Shown: positions 1-10,868 of the stretch, one piece after another
How positions within the stretch are numbered: the first letter of the stretch is position 1
Layout: the number at the start of each line of letters is the position of its first letter
NCBI GenBank assembly: GCA_958299035.1
Contig: CATQJL010000112.1
Location: 61,487,823 to 61,551,822, forward strand
DNA from: Cylicocyclus nassatus
Lineage: Eukaryota > Nematoda > Chromadorea > Rhabditida > Strongylidae
Reading direction: 5' to 3'
Length of the DNA stretch: 64,000 nucleotides
Made by a program: the position numbers and the translations under genes
The notes under the pieces: generated by a model
Seen by the model: the letters and a program-made list of their open reading frames with translations, nothing else
Databases searched by the model: none
What the model was told of the DNA's origin: nothing

Positions 1-119
1 ACCTTTTTGTAGGTTCAGAATTGAGCATTAGCATAATGTACCATTTCCACCTTGAAAGCTGCAGACGCTAAACTTCTCTCCTTTAATCCACCCGTGACAT
101 CTTCTGCGTAAAATATGCA

Positions 120-125
120 TTTATT
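120..125 (-). promoter_or_regulatory. Polyadenylation signal AATAAA
   Basis: AATAAA on the minus strand, just downstream of the stop codon (136-138) of the proline-rich gene. Its position fits the very short 3' UTRs common in nematodes. Confidence 0.55.
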
Positions 126-135
126 AACTTAACGG

Positions 136-857
136 TCATACAGTTACATATTCCGGGTACTCCTTCCTTTTGTACTCATCTGCTCTCATGCGCATCGGCA
201 ATTTCTCTCGAGATTCGTCAGGCTCAGTTGGTTGACTTGGCCTTGGGAAAATGCGTGTAATTGGTTCATCTATTGAGAGTGGGGTTTCCACTACAGCGAC
301 GCCTAAATTTTTGAAAATGGGATGGTAAGTTTCAAATATGTAAATGGGTACAGGTCCCATACCTCTCGTCCTCATTCTTGGGTGGAACACTCGGGGCAGA
401 ATCATGGGCGGCGGTGGCACCAACGAAGGCGGTACTGGCGGTGGCGGTAGCGGTGGAAGCGGCGGTACTGACGGTATGTCCCGAAGTGGAAAAGCTGCTG
501 AATACATATCTTTACAAAGTGATTTAGAGTCGAGAGAGTAGCTTACGTGGAAGAGCGGTCCCAAACAGATATTCTCGATCAGCCAATAACTCTGAATTAT
601 CTAGAACTCTGGATCTTGGGGTGTAATCTAGAGAAAGAGACATAGAAGAAGAATTAAGTAATGAAAGTAAGCATACGGATCTCGATGGAAATGCTAAAAA
701 AAATAGAAATGGTAGAAGACTTACTAGCCATCAGATCTGGATGTGCCTCACTTCTTGCCAATGGTAAAATGTCTGGCGGAGTAAAGCGATTGTTTGCCAT
801 AGCAAGAGCAGCCATTGGTGAAAGCACGGATGAAGAAGATGCAAGCAACATATTTCT
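136..857 (-). CDS. 3' part of a proline-rich protein gene (three exons)
   Basis: Not recognised as a named family. Three exons fit on the minus strand: 857-725, 627-547 and 497-136, with GT-AG introns of 97 bp (724-628) and 49 bp (546-498). Phases agree, and the exons total 576 nt (191 residues plus stop). The protein piece has a Ser/Ala/Met-rich start, an acidic segment (DNSELLADREYLFG), then a polyproline run (PPLPPLPPPPVPP) that would suit SH3, WW or EVH1 binding, and a charged tail (KRKEYPEY) ending in VTV, a possible class II PDZ ligand. An AATAAA follows the stop by about 10 nt, which supports a true last exon. Upstream exons were not found; the first exon boundary (after TTTAG at 858-860) is the least certain point. 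Open frames on the plus strand here are antisense shadows. Confidence 0.6.
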
Positions 858-3800
858 CTAAATTTTTGCAATTAAGTAAGTTCGAGGTTGATTTGTTTTC
901 CTTCTAAAAATTCTTTACGAAGTTTAAGCTTCTAGGTGCGCTATGACCTCAACCAAAGTTCAAAGTCATCAATCCGAAAAAAAATATCCCCATACGCAGT
1001 TTTTCGGGCTATAAGAAGATCTGCCCGCTACTAAAAAGGTTTCAGACCGATTTGCCCTTGCTCAAAGGACATTGCGATCTGAAAACTTTTTTCAATAAGT
1101 CTAGCTTCTTTGAATTTTTCTCCCAACCACAAGTGCGCATGTATGAACGGAACTTGTTCAGATAATCTGGTATTATCAAGAACGCCGTTTGACCCGCAGA
1201 GAAGGATTTATTTTCATGTCTCCTGCACTATTTTTCCATTCACAAAAAAAAACCATGAAAGTTGTACTCTTTTTTTTTCTAGAAAGAAATATGCCCATTG
1301 TTAATGCATACCTGATTCTGTCGTACTGCCGCCTGCTTTGTGAAATTTTCAATTTCCAAAGCTCTGACATTACTGGCACGGATTATTCGATCTAATTGCA
1401 TCAGATCTATAAGCAATGATTAATCAGCAAGGTGGTGGTATGTGGCAAAAGAAAGCAAAAGTGGACGAGTTGTCCTTGATGTTTCACTAAACCTCATAAT
1501 CCTGTAATTGCTACACGCAAGTAAAAGCTAGCTCGTATTTCGTCATCGCTCAATGATAGAAAACTCCCGAGAATAAGTCTTAGTAGATTTAGCAACATTT
1601 TTATATAACAAATATTATAAAGACACCCACTTATGCCTAATGATTCCCACAATGAATTATCAAAATTGCGAAGTCTAGTATGAAAAAAGAAGAGGCCGAA
1701 AAATGTTTCCTATTCCATCTGCTACAAAATACAAAATTTCGTCTCCAGTATGTTCAGCATTCATTAGTAACAACTTATAGTGCAATTTGAATGTAGTCTA
1801 GTTTGCTAAGTGCAAAATCAAGAACGATAATGTTATTTTGTACTCACAAGCTATATTTCTTTCAAAAGTCTCGTCACTTCGAAAATTACCTGTCCAAATT
1901 TGGCGAGAGCTAGATTTCTTACTAATGAAACTTCATGAAAATTGGTACGGTTTTATTTTTTTTCTATTTTTGAGATCCAAATGGTCAATTATTATCGAGA
2001 TTTTTTTTTGATAAAATCTAAAATTGTTTTTACATTAGCTATTTGTATGAGTGACCATAGTGAATGTAGAGGACAATTTAAAGTAAAGTGATACAGGGTG
2101 TTTGGAAAGTGCTTGGCTTCAAGTACTTCCAGTTCGAATTTTCCTCGATTTCTGTTTTATTGTGCTTATCAACCCTAGGTACCATTATTTCAGTAAAAAT
2201 AGGTTTTTTTGTAATTTCCTTGATTTTTTATTAGATTGAAACACATCATTAAAGCTCTCCAGACCTCCTTCCGTAAAATGATTACAGAAGGAAAAAAAAT
2301 TGGCAGAAACTTGGTATATCTTTTAAGAGCTCTTTCTTCAAGAATCCTTACATGTGCTTATATTTTTGAGGAGTAAGTTCGTTTCGAAATACCATGCCTT
2401 GAAAGACAAGAGATCCAGTTGCACGATTTGTTCGTCAAAAAATCAGGCAACAAAATTCTTACATTTTATCTTTAAAAGCTTTACAAGAGTGCAAAATTTT
2501 TGAAATGGAATACAACGAAGGTCAGAGAATTGTCTGCAAATACACGTTGCAATAAGACTTCCAAAAGTTTTCAAAGTGAAAAAATTTGAACGCAAACTTG
2601 TGCCGCGATTGTCTGCTGTATCGCAAGCTACCGAGCCAATATTCAAAGAAAGTGTAATCTTAAGATTATTTATATTTGAAAAAACGGAAAGCTGTATCCG
2701 TTTTCCGGCCTTAAAAAAGGTAGAGCAAGTCAGATAACGCACTCTTCCGCCTCTTCAAGGAAGCTGGAAAAAAATTACTTTCAAATTTTGTAGATTATCT
2801 TGAGACAGGTCTTTCTGTGTTGATTCAGTGTTTTCTAGTTTTAGCGAACACATATAGTAAAAATCGAGTTACAGTTGAAGTACTTAAAGCCACAAACTTT
2901 TTAAAATCCTCGTATTCTAAAAATACATTGAAGAAATGTGAATTTCCTTTGGGCACTATGAGAAATCAAACGATGCGTGGTCGTCAGTGTCCCGCACTTT
3001 CGAAATGTTTTTGAACTTCTCAGTATGACTTTTGGTCATGAGAGGTCAACAAATATTGTAGCATTTGATAGGTAAGCAGTCACTTGGTAAATGTTAAACC
3101 TTTCACCAGTGAGCGAAAAACTAAATTATCAAGAAGTTCCAACAAAGTCACTTGTAATAACTAACAATGACGAACTTAGAAGACCGAGAGTCTGAAAATT
3201 ACCAGCAAGCCTTGCCGCAAGCGCTCAGTTCAAGCCTGGTATTGTCTGACGATTAGTGCTAAAAACTTTATTCCAGCATATGGTCTACTGAAATTGTACT
3301 GAGAGTAGTTAGTTCATATTTGCTCATAATATATACTCCATAGTCTCCTAATAGAGATTGCAAAATGCTTCCTAGCTCTCGTCAACGATTGTTCTGTATA
3401 AAAACTTTACAAGCCGCTTACTCTGCCATTGCATAGGATCAGCTCTTTTCGTGCGTAGGGAAAGAGACAAATGAGTGCAGTAAACAAAGACGAAGATCGT
3501 CCTCATCTGGACGACTACCTAAAGTAGATAAAAATATATCCAAGCGTCCAAACGTCAGTGAGAAATTTTTTCCCCTACGTTACTGAGTGTGAACAGGCAA
3601 AAATCTATGAATGGCAGAAAGACCACCTCGGTGTGCTATGTGAGAAGGTGTAACGGAACTGACAAGTAGCTAGAAGTGTTGATTGCTTCCTGAATAAGAA
3701 GAAGAAACGGAAAGGCACCTGCACAGCAGGGGCGGGAGGAGGAAGCAAGCAATGCGTAACGACAGCTTTCAATGACACAACCGGCCGCCGTAGTCCATTC

Positions 3801-4141
3801 GACCGTCACCAACATCCGACCATAATCCCAAGAACGGTCTGAACACTTCGATGGAGTGCTCGGCTGTAAAAGCTGTGACAAAAAAATAGAAGGATGACTT
3901 GAGAGTGGGTTTAGTAATTGTACTCATTTTGTAGTTTTTGTCGGAGTTCTATCATGTGCGAACAGTTCTTTGGGTATTTTACCTGTGGATTTGTTATATG
4001 AGACTGAAACCATATGCACAGCTCCAAAACATAGATCTTGGCAAGGTTTGAAGGAGAAAAAGTTTAGAATATTCAAATGATACCTAACCAATATGACTAT
4101 TACCTAACGAAAATGAGCCTCTGGCTGTACAGAGCTCCTAA
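858..4141. other. AT-rich stretch, no gene supported
   Basis: It could be 5' introns of the minus-strand proline-rich gene or intergenic DNA. Long homopolymer-rich AT sequence. One coding-like patch lies on the minus strand at about 3690-3860 (PFLGLWSDVGDGRMDYGG in one frame), but neither a splice model nor a family could be settled. Confidence 0.4.
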
Positions 4142-4459
4142 TACAGTGCTGGCCAAAACTTTGCAGCCACCCTGAAATTTTGCTATAACTTACTCCGTTT
4201 CGAATGAAACGGATCCAAATCCTGCTATTACATGCAAATCACACTGATTAACACTGTGTCAAAACATTTTGCAGCACACAGAAAGGGGCTCTGAGGACAA
4301 TGGCGTTGATCAAAACTTTCTTTGAAACTTCACCTTCCAGCATCTGGACTACAGATGCACCCTAAGCCTTAAGATATGCAGTGCAATTAGCATTCAAACT
4401 CCCAAATAGGAAATTTTAGGAGCAATTCCTTAACGCCAGATGACCACAAAAATTAGATA

Positions 4460-6122
4460 CAGTGACCGCCAAAAAGTTGCGGACAAGCCGCCTTCCTCTT
4501 TTATCGCTCATTTTCGGATGGAAAACGAAGATGAAAAAAGATTGAATTGCATATTGTGATAGAGCTCACCAAGAACTACAACCCACACATTGCGCTCTCT
4601 TGAAAACATGTATTATAAAAGTTTCAAAAATCTCTCTTTAAAAAAGTTCGAAAATGGCCGCGTCACAATGTCGCGGACAATAATTCTTCGAACGCGAAAA
4701 TTTTCTGTTAGGTCTTTTCTTGGAGCAAAACAAAAGTTATCCGGACAGGTAAGCATACTATATCGTAGAGCTCATCGAGGGCAGTAATCGAGTAATGGTT
4801 CCTTCCAGAAAAACCCAAGCATGAATTTTGTTTTGCTTTTTTTCAGAAAATTTTTAATCCCCTTCTTCAAGCCAAATTTCTTCACATGGAAATCTATTCA
4901 AGGATTCCAAAAAGCTGTTCAGATAAAATGGATGCTCTTAGCTATTCTCTATGCATCGGACGTGTCCTGGTGAGTTTCTTTGCTGAAAATGGCTCTTGAC
5001 AGTGCGTGCACATGACCCCACCTGCACCTTACCACTGACTTGCACCGCTTTGCAGACTTGTATCTCGGCCGGCAGTCACTCCACGAGCCTGTGCTTAGGC
5101 TCATTCGAAAGAGCGTGACTTCCTGGACACGATGGTATGCAAAAGAATTGGGCATGTGAAACAGCAGAGATTTGGCGGATGGGGTGAAAAAGCGCAGCCT
5201 CAGAGATGAATGGAGTGAAGGATTTTATCAACAATAGAACGGTCTCAGAGCTCCGAAATGGATCTATTACAAGAAATTTGACGGTTTTGAACTTTCAGGA
5301 TGAAACTGGTGGCGAAAAAAGCTTTGTTCAACTCTAACTGAAAAATCCTTGACCTACTACTGAAGCTGCGCTTTGTCACCCCATCCGCCAAATCTCTGCT
5401 GTTTCACATGCCCAATTCTTTTGCATACCATCGTGTCCAGGAAGTCACGCTCTTTCGAATGAGCCTAAGCACAGGCTCGTGGAGTGACTGCCGTCCGAGA
5501 TACAAGCCTGCAAAGCGGTGCAAGTCAGTGGCAAGGTGCAGGTGGGGTCATGTGCACGCACTGTCAAAAGCCAATTTTAGCAAAGAAACTCACCAGACAC
5601 GTGCGATGCATAGAAGATGGCAAAGGGCATCCATTTTATCCAAATAGCCTTGTTGGAATGCCTTGAATAAGTTTCCATGTTAGGGAAATTTGGCTTGAAG
5701 AAGGGAATTAGAAATTATTTTTTGAAAAAAAAAGCAAAACAAATGCAAGCTTGGGTTTTTTTGGAAGAAACCATTACCCGATTATTGCCCTCGATGAGCT
5801 CTACAAGCTCTACAGCTCTAGTGTGCTTACCTGTCCGGATAACTTCTGTTTTTGCTCCAAGAAAAGACCAAACAGAAAATTTTCGCGTTCGAAGAATTAT
5901 TGTCCGCGACATTGTGACGCGGCCGTTTTGGGACTTTTTTTAAGGAAAGATTTTTAAAACTTTTATAATACATGTTTTCAAGAAAGCGCAATGTATGGGT
6001 TGTAGTTCTTGGTGAGCTCTATCACCATATGCAATTTAATCTTTTTTCATCTTCGTTTTCCATCCGAAAATGAGCGATGAAAAAAGGAAGACGGCTTGTC
6101 CGCAACTTTTTGGCGGTCACTG
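4460..6122. mobile_element. 1.66-kb foldback element nested in left arm, TA target duplication
   Basis: The left end CAGTGACCGCCAAAAAGTTG is mirrored by CAACTTTTTGGCGGTCACTG at the right, with TA at 4458-4459 and 6123-6124. The arms are about 690 bp each (4460-5155 and 5408-6122) and close to identical, so the same 68-codon open frame appears on both strands (about 4949-5155 minus and 5408-5647 plus). That frame has no recognised transposase motif and is probably a by-product of arm identity. CAGTG ends and the TA target point to the Tc1/mariner superfamily by inference. Confidence 0.75.
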
Positions 6123-6444
6123 TAAATCATAAGATTGTCAAAATATAATCGGCTAATCCGTGCTCCTATGGGTATTCGATACCATCTGACGTATCGTGGC
6201 GGTTTGCGAATGTGAAACAAAAAGAACTACTTAGTATGCTTCAAATTCTATTATTCCTGACTCAGATTGAGCGCACCTTTTAGCTTAAAAATTGGGCTCA
6301 CGGCTCTACAGAGTTCTCAGACTTTATGAAAACACTGCTTTTACAAAGACGATCACAGGTCCGATGGCAGAGCTCCATTGGAAACACGATGGCGCTACAG
6401 CTACAGAAAAGTTTGCGCAATCTTTACAACTGATAATTTCCTTA

Positions 6445-7513
6445 GGCCTCGGGCAGGGTTCACACGATTTGATGTCGCGATTCAATCGCGCCAAGACAAA
6501 TGTTACGAGTTCATTGCATGCCGATCTTCTTGTATTTCGGTGTGATAGTTAGTCACGATTAATCGTGTTGGAAAACTATCACAACCGAAATGCAAGAGGA
6601 TCGGCATGCAATGAACTAGTAAAGCCCTGGCCATGCCGTCAAAAAAAAAAAATCACCGCGATGCGATTTGTGCAATCGAACAACCGCCATACCCCCTATT
6701 TCATGCCGGCAAATTACGCATATCGGTCGTGCTAGCTGTCCGGCGCGACGAATCGCAGACCGTGTTTCCATACCTATTCCAGCGATATCGCCGCGATTTG
6801 GCCGAAATCTTGCGATATCGCATCGCAAGTTCGAAACCAGCGATGTGGCGATATCGCTGAAATTGAGTGTCTTTTTTGGAAGTTTTTGGAACAATTCTTT
6901 TTTCTTTCGACTTGTTTTTTGCGAAGATGTTAAGATGTAATGCAGATTTCCTAAATTGCACTTCTTTCGTGTTGTGTTGTGCTTTTCTTCTAGTTCGTAC
7001 CATCATTCAAAATGAATATTTTTGGTTGTTCACTCGTGACTGAACAGCATGCGTAGTATCTATAATAGATATCTGAATATCAAGAAAAAATTAGCAACGT
7101 ATGAAACCGCAGCTAACTTGGTAAAATGGCTTTACATCCTGTATCTAATGAGAAAGGTTGAGTGATGGATGCAAATGCGCGAGAAACAATGTAAGTTGTT
7201 GATGAAAGAACTTATTGGTGTCGAAAAAGACGAAGAAATCTGCAAATGTAAAGATTCACAGTAAATATTTCTTCTTAATGCCAAAAGAAAACGTAGAACA
7301 TGTGCTGGAGTTTGTATTTTCACCTTATTGCTAAACAGGCAACGAAATCGATATGGCCAGAACTCGCGGTGAGCGATTTGATAGTTTCGATTTCGTCGCC
7401 ACAATCACGAAATACTTCGGCGATGAAATCGCTGCACGTATGGCCAGGGCTTAACACTTGTGTTGTAGCGATTTGAATCGCGACGATCAAATCGCGTGAC
7501 TCTGCCCGAGGCC
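6445..7513. mobile_element. PIF/Harbinger-like MITE carrying another MITE, TSD TTA
   Basis: Terminal inverted repeat GGCCTCGGGCAG / CTGCCCGAGGCC with TTA at 6442-6444 and 7514-7516. Subterminal sequence (CGATTTGA with TCGCGA motifs) is shared with the elements at 54083, 61270 and 44386, so this is one diverged family. A 3-bp TWA target is typical of PIF/Harbinger. It lies in the loop of the outer foldback element and is itself split by the element at 6623-7451; without that it is about 240 bp. Confidence 0.72.
6623..7451. mobile_element. Innermost nested MITE, TIR AGCCCTGGCCAT, TSD TAA
   Basis: A perfect 12-bp inverted repeat, AGCCCTGGCCAT at the left and ATGGCCAGGGCT at the right, flanked by TAA at 6620-6622 and 7452-7454. 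The interior (829 bp total) is AT-rich with GCGATATCGC-like motifs near the ends and holds no recognised gene. It is the youngest layer of the 4.1-kb nest, since it interrupts 6445-7513. Confidence 0.72.
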
Positions 7514-8201
7514 TTAGGCAAATCAAACATTTGATAGGCGTGATAAACGCAAAACTTTTCTCTAGCAGTAGCGCGTCTATGTTTTCAGTGAAGCTCTTTA
7601 AGCTACGGACTAGTGCTCGTCTTTGTAAGAGCAATGTTTTTATGAAGATGGAGAACTCACTGGATTGCTGAGCCCAATTTTTGATGGAATTGCGCCGAAT
7701 CTGAGATAATGGGATGGTAGATTTTGAAGCATGCAGTAGTTTTTTTTTGTTTCACATTGCAAGCCGTTACTAAACGTCAGATGGTACCGAATTCCCTTGG
7801 ATCACGGATTAGCCGATTATCTCTTGACAACCTATGATTTATCCAATTTTTGTGGTCATTCGGCGTACAGGGAAATTTGCTCCGTAAAGTCTCCTTTTTG
7901 GGAGTTTGATAAATGCTGGTTGCACTGCATATTCCAAGGCTTAGGGGTCCATCTGTAGCCCAAATGCTGGAGGGTGATAAGTTCTTTAAAGGCGTTTAGT
8001 AGAAAGTGGATCAAGTTTTGAGCAACTTAGGTCGCCGTAGAGCTCCCCCAAACCCTTTCGTCTGCACGAAACTGCAAAACTTCTTGAAATAAGTTAAGCA
8101 GTGTGATTTGCACATAATATCGAAATTTGAGTCCGCAATGTGCGAAACAGAGTAAGGTACCGCGAAATGTCAGAGTGGCTGCAAATTTTTAGAGCACTGT
8201 A

Positions 8202-8994
8202 GTACAGGCTACTGCACGAGGCGTAATACTTTGGATGCGGACGCTGTTTATTAGCCGCAGAGAGCATGAGGCGCAAGATTTACAAGTGAAGAATGCGCGC
8301 ACCTACTCAGACAATCGACGGGACCCCTCCGCCGGACAGTCCGAATCTGCCAGAGTCGCGCCGGACCCAGTTGACCAATGAGAGAGGCGCAAATGGGCGG
8401 TCCGTCGCGGTGACATTACTGGCAGGCAAGTGGGAGGCTTCTCCGGCCCTGCTGCAAAGGTCCGCCATTTCTCCGGCGCGACTCTGCCAGATTTGGCGGA
8501 CTCGCGCCGGAGAAATTTGCCCGGCGCGAGTCCGCCAAATTTGGAAGAGCCGCGCCGGAGAAAATGGGAGGTATCCGGAGCAGGCTGCGTATCGATTTGG
8601 CGCGTAGCAAGCAAACGTCTAACTCCACGGTGATGAGTCCTCTGTTTACGCTCTTTGTCCATATTTCAGTCGCCGTTTCTTTGATTTTGTTGTTTTTCCG
8701 CGTTTCTTTACCGTTTTTTTCTTTTCCGCGTTGCTCTTCGTCGCGTTGGCGTTTATGTTGTTGTAAGTTCCTCGTTTTCAGGTTTATGTTTCAAATTTCG
8801 TGCGGTTGCACTCAGTCACCTTCAGTGTCAGCTTAAGCTCAAAATCTGCCTCCAGGCGAGTTGTTTCTTGAATGTCGCACTTTTATGTTATGTTTTTTTT
8901 TGAATTCAATTATTCTCTGTTCTTCTTCAATGGCTCCATGCTGCTGTGTTACCGTGTGAAATTGAGTTCTGATCTTATGAAATCACAATTTTAG
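8202..8994. repeat. Repeat-rich spacer with GC-rich minisatellite-like segment
   Basis: 8210-8300 repeats sequence also found near 41895-42030 (GCCGCAGAG, GCGCAAGATTTACAA). 8300-8316 holds one end (CTCAGACAATCG) of the GC-rich family seen at 15595-17847. 8340-8600 is built of GGCGCGAGTCCGCC and GCCGGAGAAA units and contains one unit (AAAATGGGAGGTATCCGGAG) of the 23-bp minisatellite at 12959-13139. 8640-8990 is T-rich with no supported gene. Confidence 0.5.
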
Positions 8995-9471
8995 TTGCTG
9001 ATGCTGGCGGTAATCATACACTTCCCGAATCTTCCATCGTTCTTAATGGCAATGCTAAGGACGATGGCAGCATTGTTAGCTATCAGTGGACACAAGTCTC
9101 GTAAGGCTTCTATTCAATCCAAAACCGAATTCTACTTCTTTTTTGTTTTAGAGGTCCTGCAAATGCTTTGTTGGTGAATGCCGACAAAGCCAAAGCAACA
9201 GCATCGGGGCTGATAGAGGGTCATTACGTGTTAATGCTCGTTGTGGAAGACGATGGAGGTCTGAAAGCCAACGCATCTGCATTTATCAGCGTGGAAAGGA
9301 GTAAGCTTTCACTTATACAGCTTTGGTTATACAAATGAGGTCCGTCTTAGATAAAAATGAACCCCCAGTTGCGCGAGCCTTCAATGACACTGATCCTCAT
9401 TGTGGGAGTGGCGTTTGCTGCTGATTGGAAAGTGGCTAATGTCGAGAGGACTATCGATCTGTCATCTCAGG
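8995..9471 (+). pseudogene. KIAA0319-like PKD-repeat protein fragment, frameshifted
   Basis: Two clean exons, 8995-9100 and 9152-9300, are bounded by AG acceptors and GT donors. They read as one PKD-type domain: VADAGGNHTLPESSIVLNG, DDGSIVSYQWTQ, then LLVNADKAKATASGL, GHYVLMLVVEDDGG. This order (PxAdAG, L-N-G, DDG-I-SY-W, GxYxxxLxVxD) is that of the PKD repeats of KIAA0319/KIAA0319L membrane proteins. A third exon starts at 9351 with KNEPPVARA but meets TGA at 9422-9424 in frame. The next PKD strand (ADDWKVA-like, seen as AADWKVANVERTI) continues in the +1 frame to a donor at 9472. No signal peptide, other PKD repeats, EGF or membrane part was found. It is a decayed fragment; a base-call error is the alternative for the shift. 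Confidence 0.6.
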
Positions 9472-9630
9472 TGGGATCTTCACACTTTCCATTTTTGCAA
9501 TGTTCTGCTATACAGAGCAGGCATATTCCACAAAGTTTGACTTCATCCGATTTAGAAGAAAATACAGTGTTCCAGAAGCACTGATGATTTGCCATTTGGT
9601 GTTGTCAGATCTCGCTTGTTTCATTCTCTT

Positions 9631-9740
9631 AGACTGGATTCATACTGATCCGTATGTTCCGGAACAGTTCCAGCACAGCGCACAGTTCGGACACTGTGTT
9701 GGCACTGTTCCGGAGCTTAGGGATCAGCATGAACCAGTCT
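9631..9740. mobile_element. 110-bp palindromic MITE
   Basis: The ends mirror each other (AGACTGG... and ...CCAGTCT) and most of the element folds on itself (TTCATACTGATCCGTA opposite GGATCAGCATGAA). A second copy with the same core is at 13613-13722. Confidence 0.55.
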
Positions 9741-10688
9741 CATGCAACGCCAGATAAGAAACAGAAAGGTAAAGTATGCGTGGCTCGTGCCTCAGTGGTG
9801 GTTCCTTGCTAGCGAGAAAAGTGTATGTAATCTTTGTTTGAATCTTATAGGCGACTCATAGACGCATATATTGCGGACGTATCGGTGTCTCTCTAGCGCC
9901 CGTTCGTTTCTCTTACAATCTGCGGTCTCTTCCAAGCACGAACTATCTTGGATGGGCGCAACGGCGCCCAGTCTTTGCGTGTCATGAATCGTGTATATAT
10001 GGTTCATTTTTGAAAGCGTGACGATGAGTTGATTGCGGTCCTTGCGCACACAGGAGCATAAAACACCCATACAAAAAGGCATCACCTCAACACTTAGCTC
10101 AGTCACTTCCAGTGTCTGAATACTATCTATCTAAGCAGAAAAACTATTTGATTAAAGATATAAACCAAGGAACTCAAGGTGATTTTGTCTTCTTGATCAA
10201 ATATCTTATCTGTTCATTGTATTTCTCTTTCTCTTATTTCTCAACACTTGTTCGCTCATCGTGTAGGTCATCTAGGGACCCTTCTCTCGCATTGATCATT
10301 AACTGGATCGTAGGGGGCGCCGACAACCGGCTCTTCTGCATTTCACGGTAAGTCCCACTATTAACAGATTTTACTGTGTGACACTGCTTTTTTTCTCGAA
10401 TGCAAAGACGGCCCTACTCTTCTGCTGCTTCTGGGTATCTTCTTGATCGTTCGCATCATGATTGAGAAGGGGATCTAGAAGCCCTTTGTTGAGCCCACAA
10501 TTTGCGATCCGCAAAAGTGGTTCTTGAACTGTGTCCCATTTGCGTTTTAGCATTGTGACTTAGAAATCCGGAAGTGAAAGAATTTTTACGTGCTTTTCGT
10601 TTTATATATCATCTTTTCTAACTTTGTGATAAGTTTCATCACTTTTGCAAGTTATGATGAAAAGAGCATCCATACTCTTGCTTGTTGT
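9741..10688. other. Spacer with one possible exon (10267-10347)
   Basis: On the plus strand an 81-nt interval between GTGTAG and GGTAAGT is open (SSRDPSLALIINWIVGGADN and following). On the minus strand 10371-10553 is open and reads plausibly (GLLDPLLNHDANDQEDTQ). Neither was assigned to a family, and they may be remnants of the genes on either side. The rest is T-rich with no feature. Confidence 0.25.
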
Positions 10689-10744
10689 TGCATCATCATA
10701 GAAACAGCTCTTAGAGATCTAAGAGCTGTTTCTATGATGATGCA
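10689..10744. repeat. Perfect 26-bp stem hairpin with 4-nt loop
   Basis: The left arm TGCATCATCATAGAAACAGC... (10689-10714) and right arm ...GCTGTTTCTATGATGATGCA (10719-10744) are exact reverse complements around AGAT. It lies just upstream of the ribophorin I exons. Confidence 0.8.
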
Positions 10745-10868
10745 CAATCTAATAGGAGGCTAAGAGCAGCTAGGAGCGGCTAGCAAATGGCATTAGATTC
10801 ATTATTAGCTTGTATAGAATCGCTACAAAGAAGCACTTTTTTCAATAGGCTCCACTTTATTCATTCAG

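Larger units (their letters stand above)
4144..8199. mobile_element. Outer long-inverted-repeat (foldback) element, Tc1/mariner-like ends
   Basis: The ends are inverted: CAGTGCTGGCC with TTTGCAGCCAC at the left, and GTGGCTGCAAA with AGAGCACTG at the right, flanked by TA at 4142-4143 and 8200-8201. Diverged inverted arms continue inside: 4200-4455 matches the reverse complement of about 7845-8150 (for example the GATGACCACAAAAATT segment), and 6130-6440 matches 7515-7840. No transposase frame was recognised. Two further transposons sit inside, one in the left arm (4460-6122) and one in the loop (6445-7513). Confidence 0.7.

Noticed and set aside
344..541. Gly/Ser-rich open frame on the plus strand
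   Set aside because: Antisense of the proline-rich exon, which has splice sites and a polyadenylation signal on the other strand.
661..861. Plus-strand open frame opposite the first proline-rich exon
   Set aside because: Shadow of the minus-strand exon 857-725; no splice or family support.
4949..5647. Same small protein frame on both arms of the 4460-6122 element
   Set aside because: The duplication comes from the inverted arms; no transposase motif (DDE/D, helix-turn-helix) could be seen.
9792..10106. 104-residue open frame on the minus strand with a Cys and Arg rich tail
   Set aside because: No motif and no matching exon signals; likely chance or repeat-derived.
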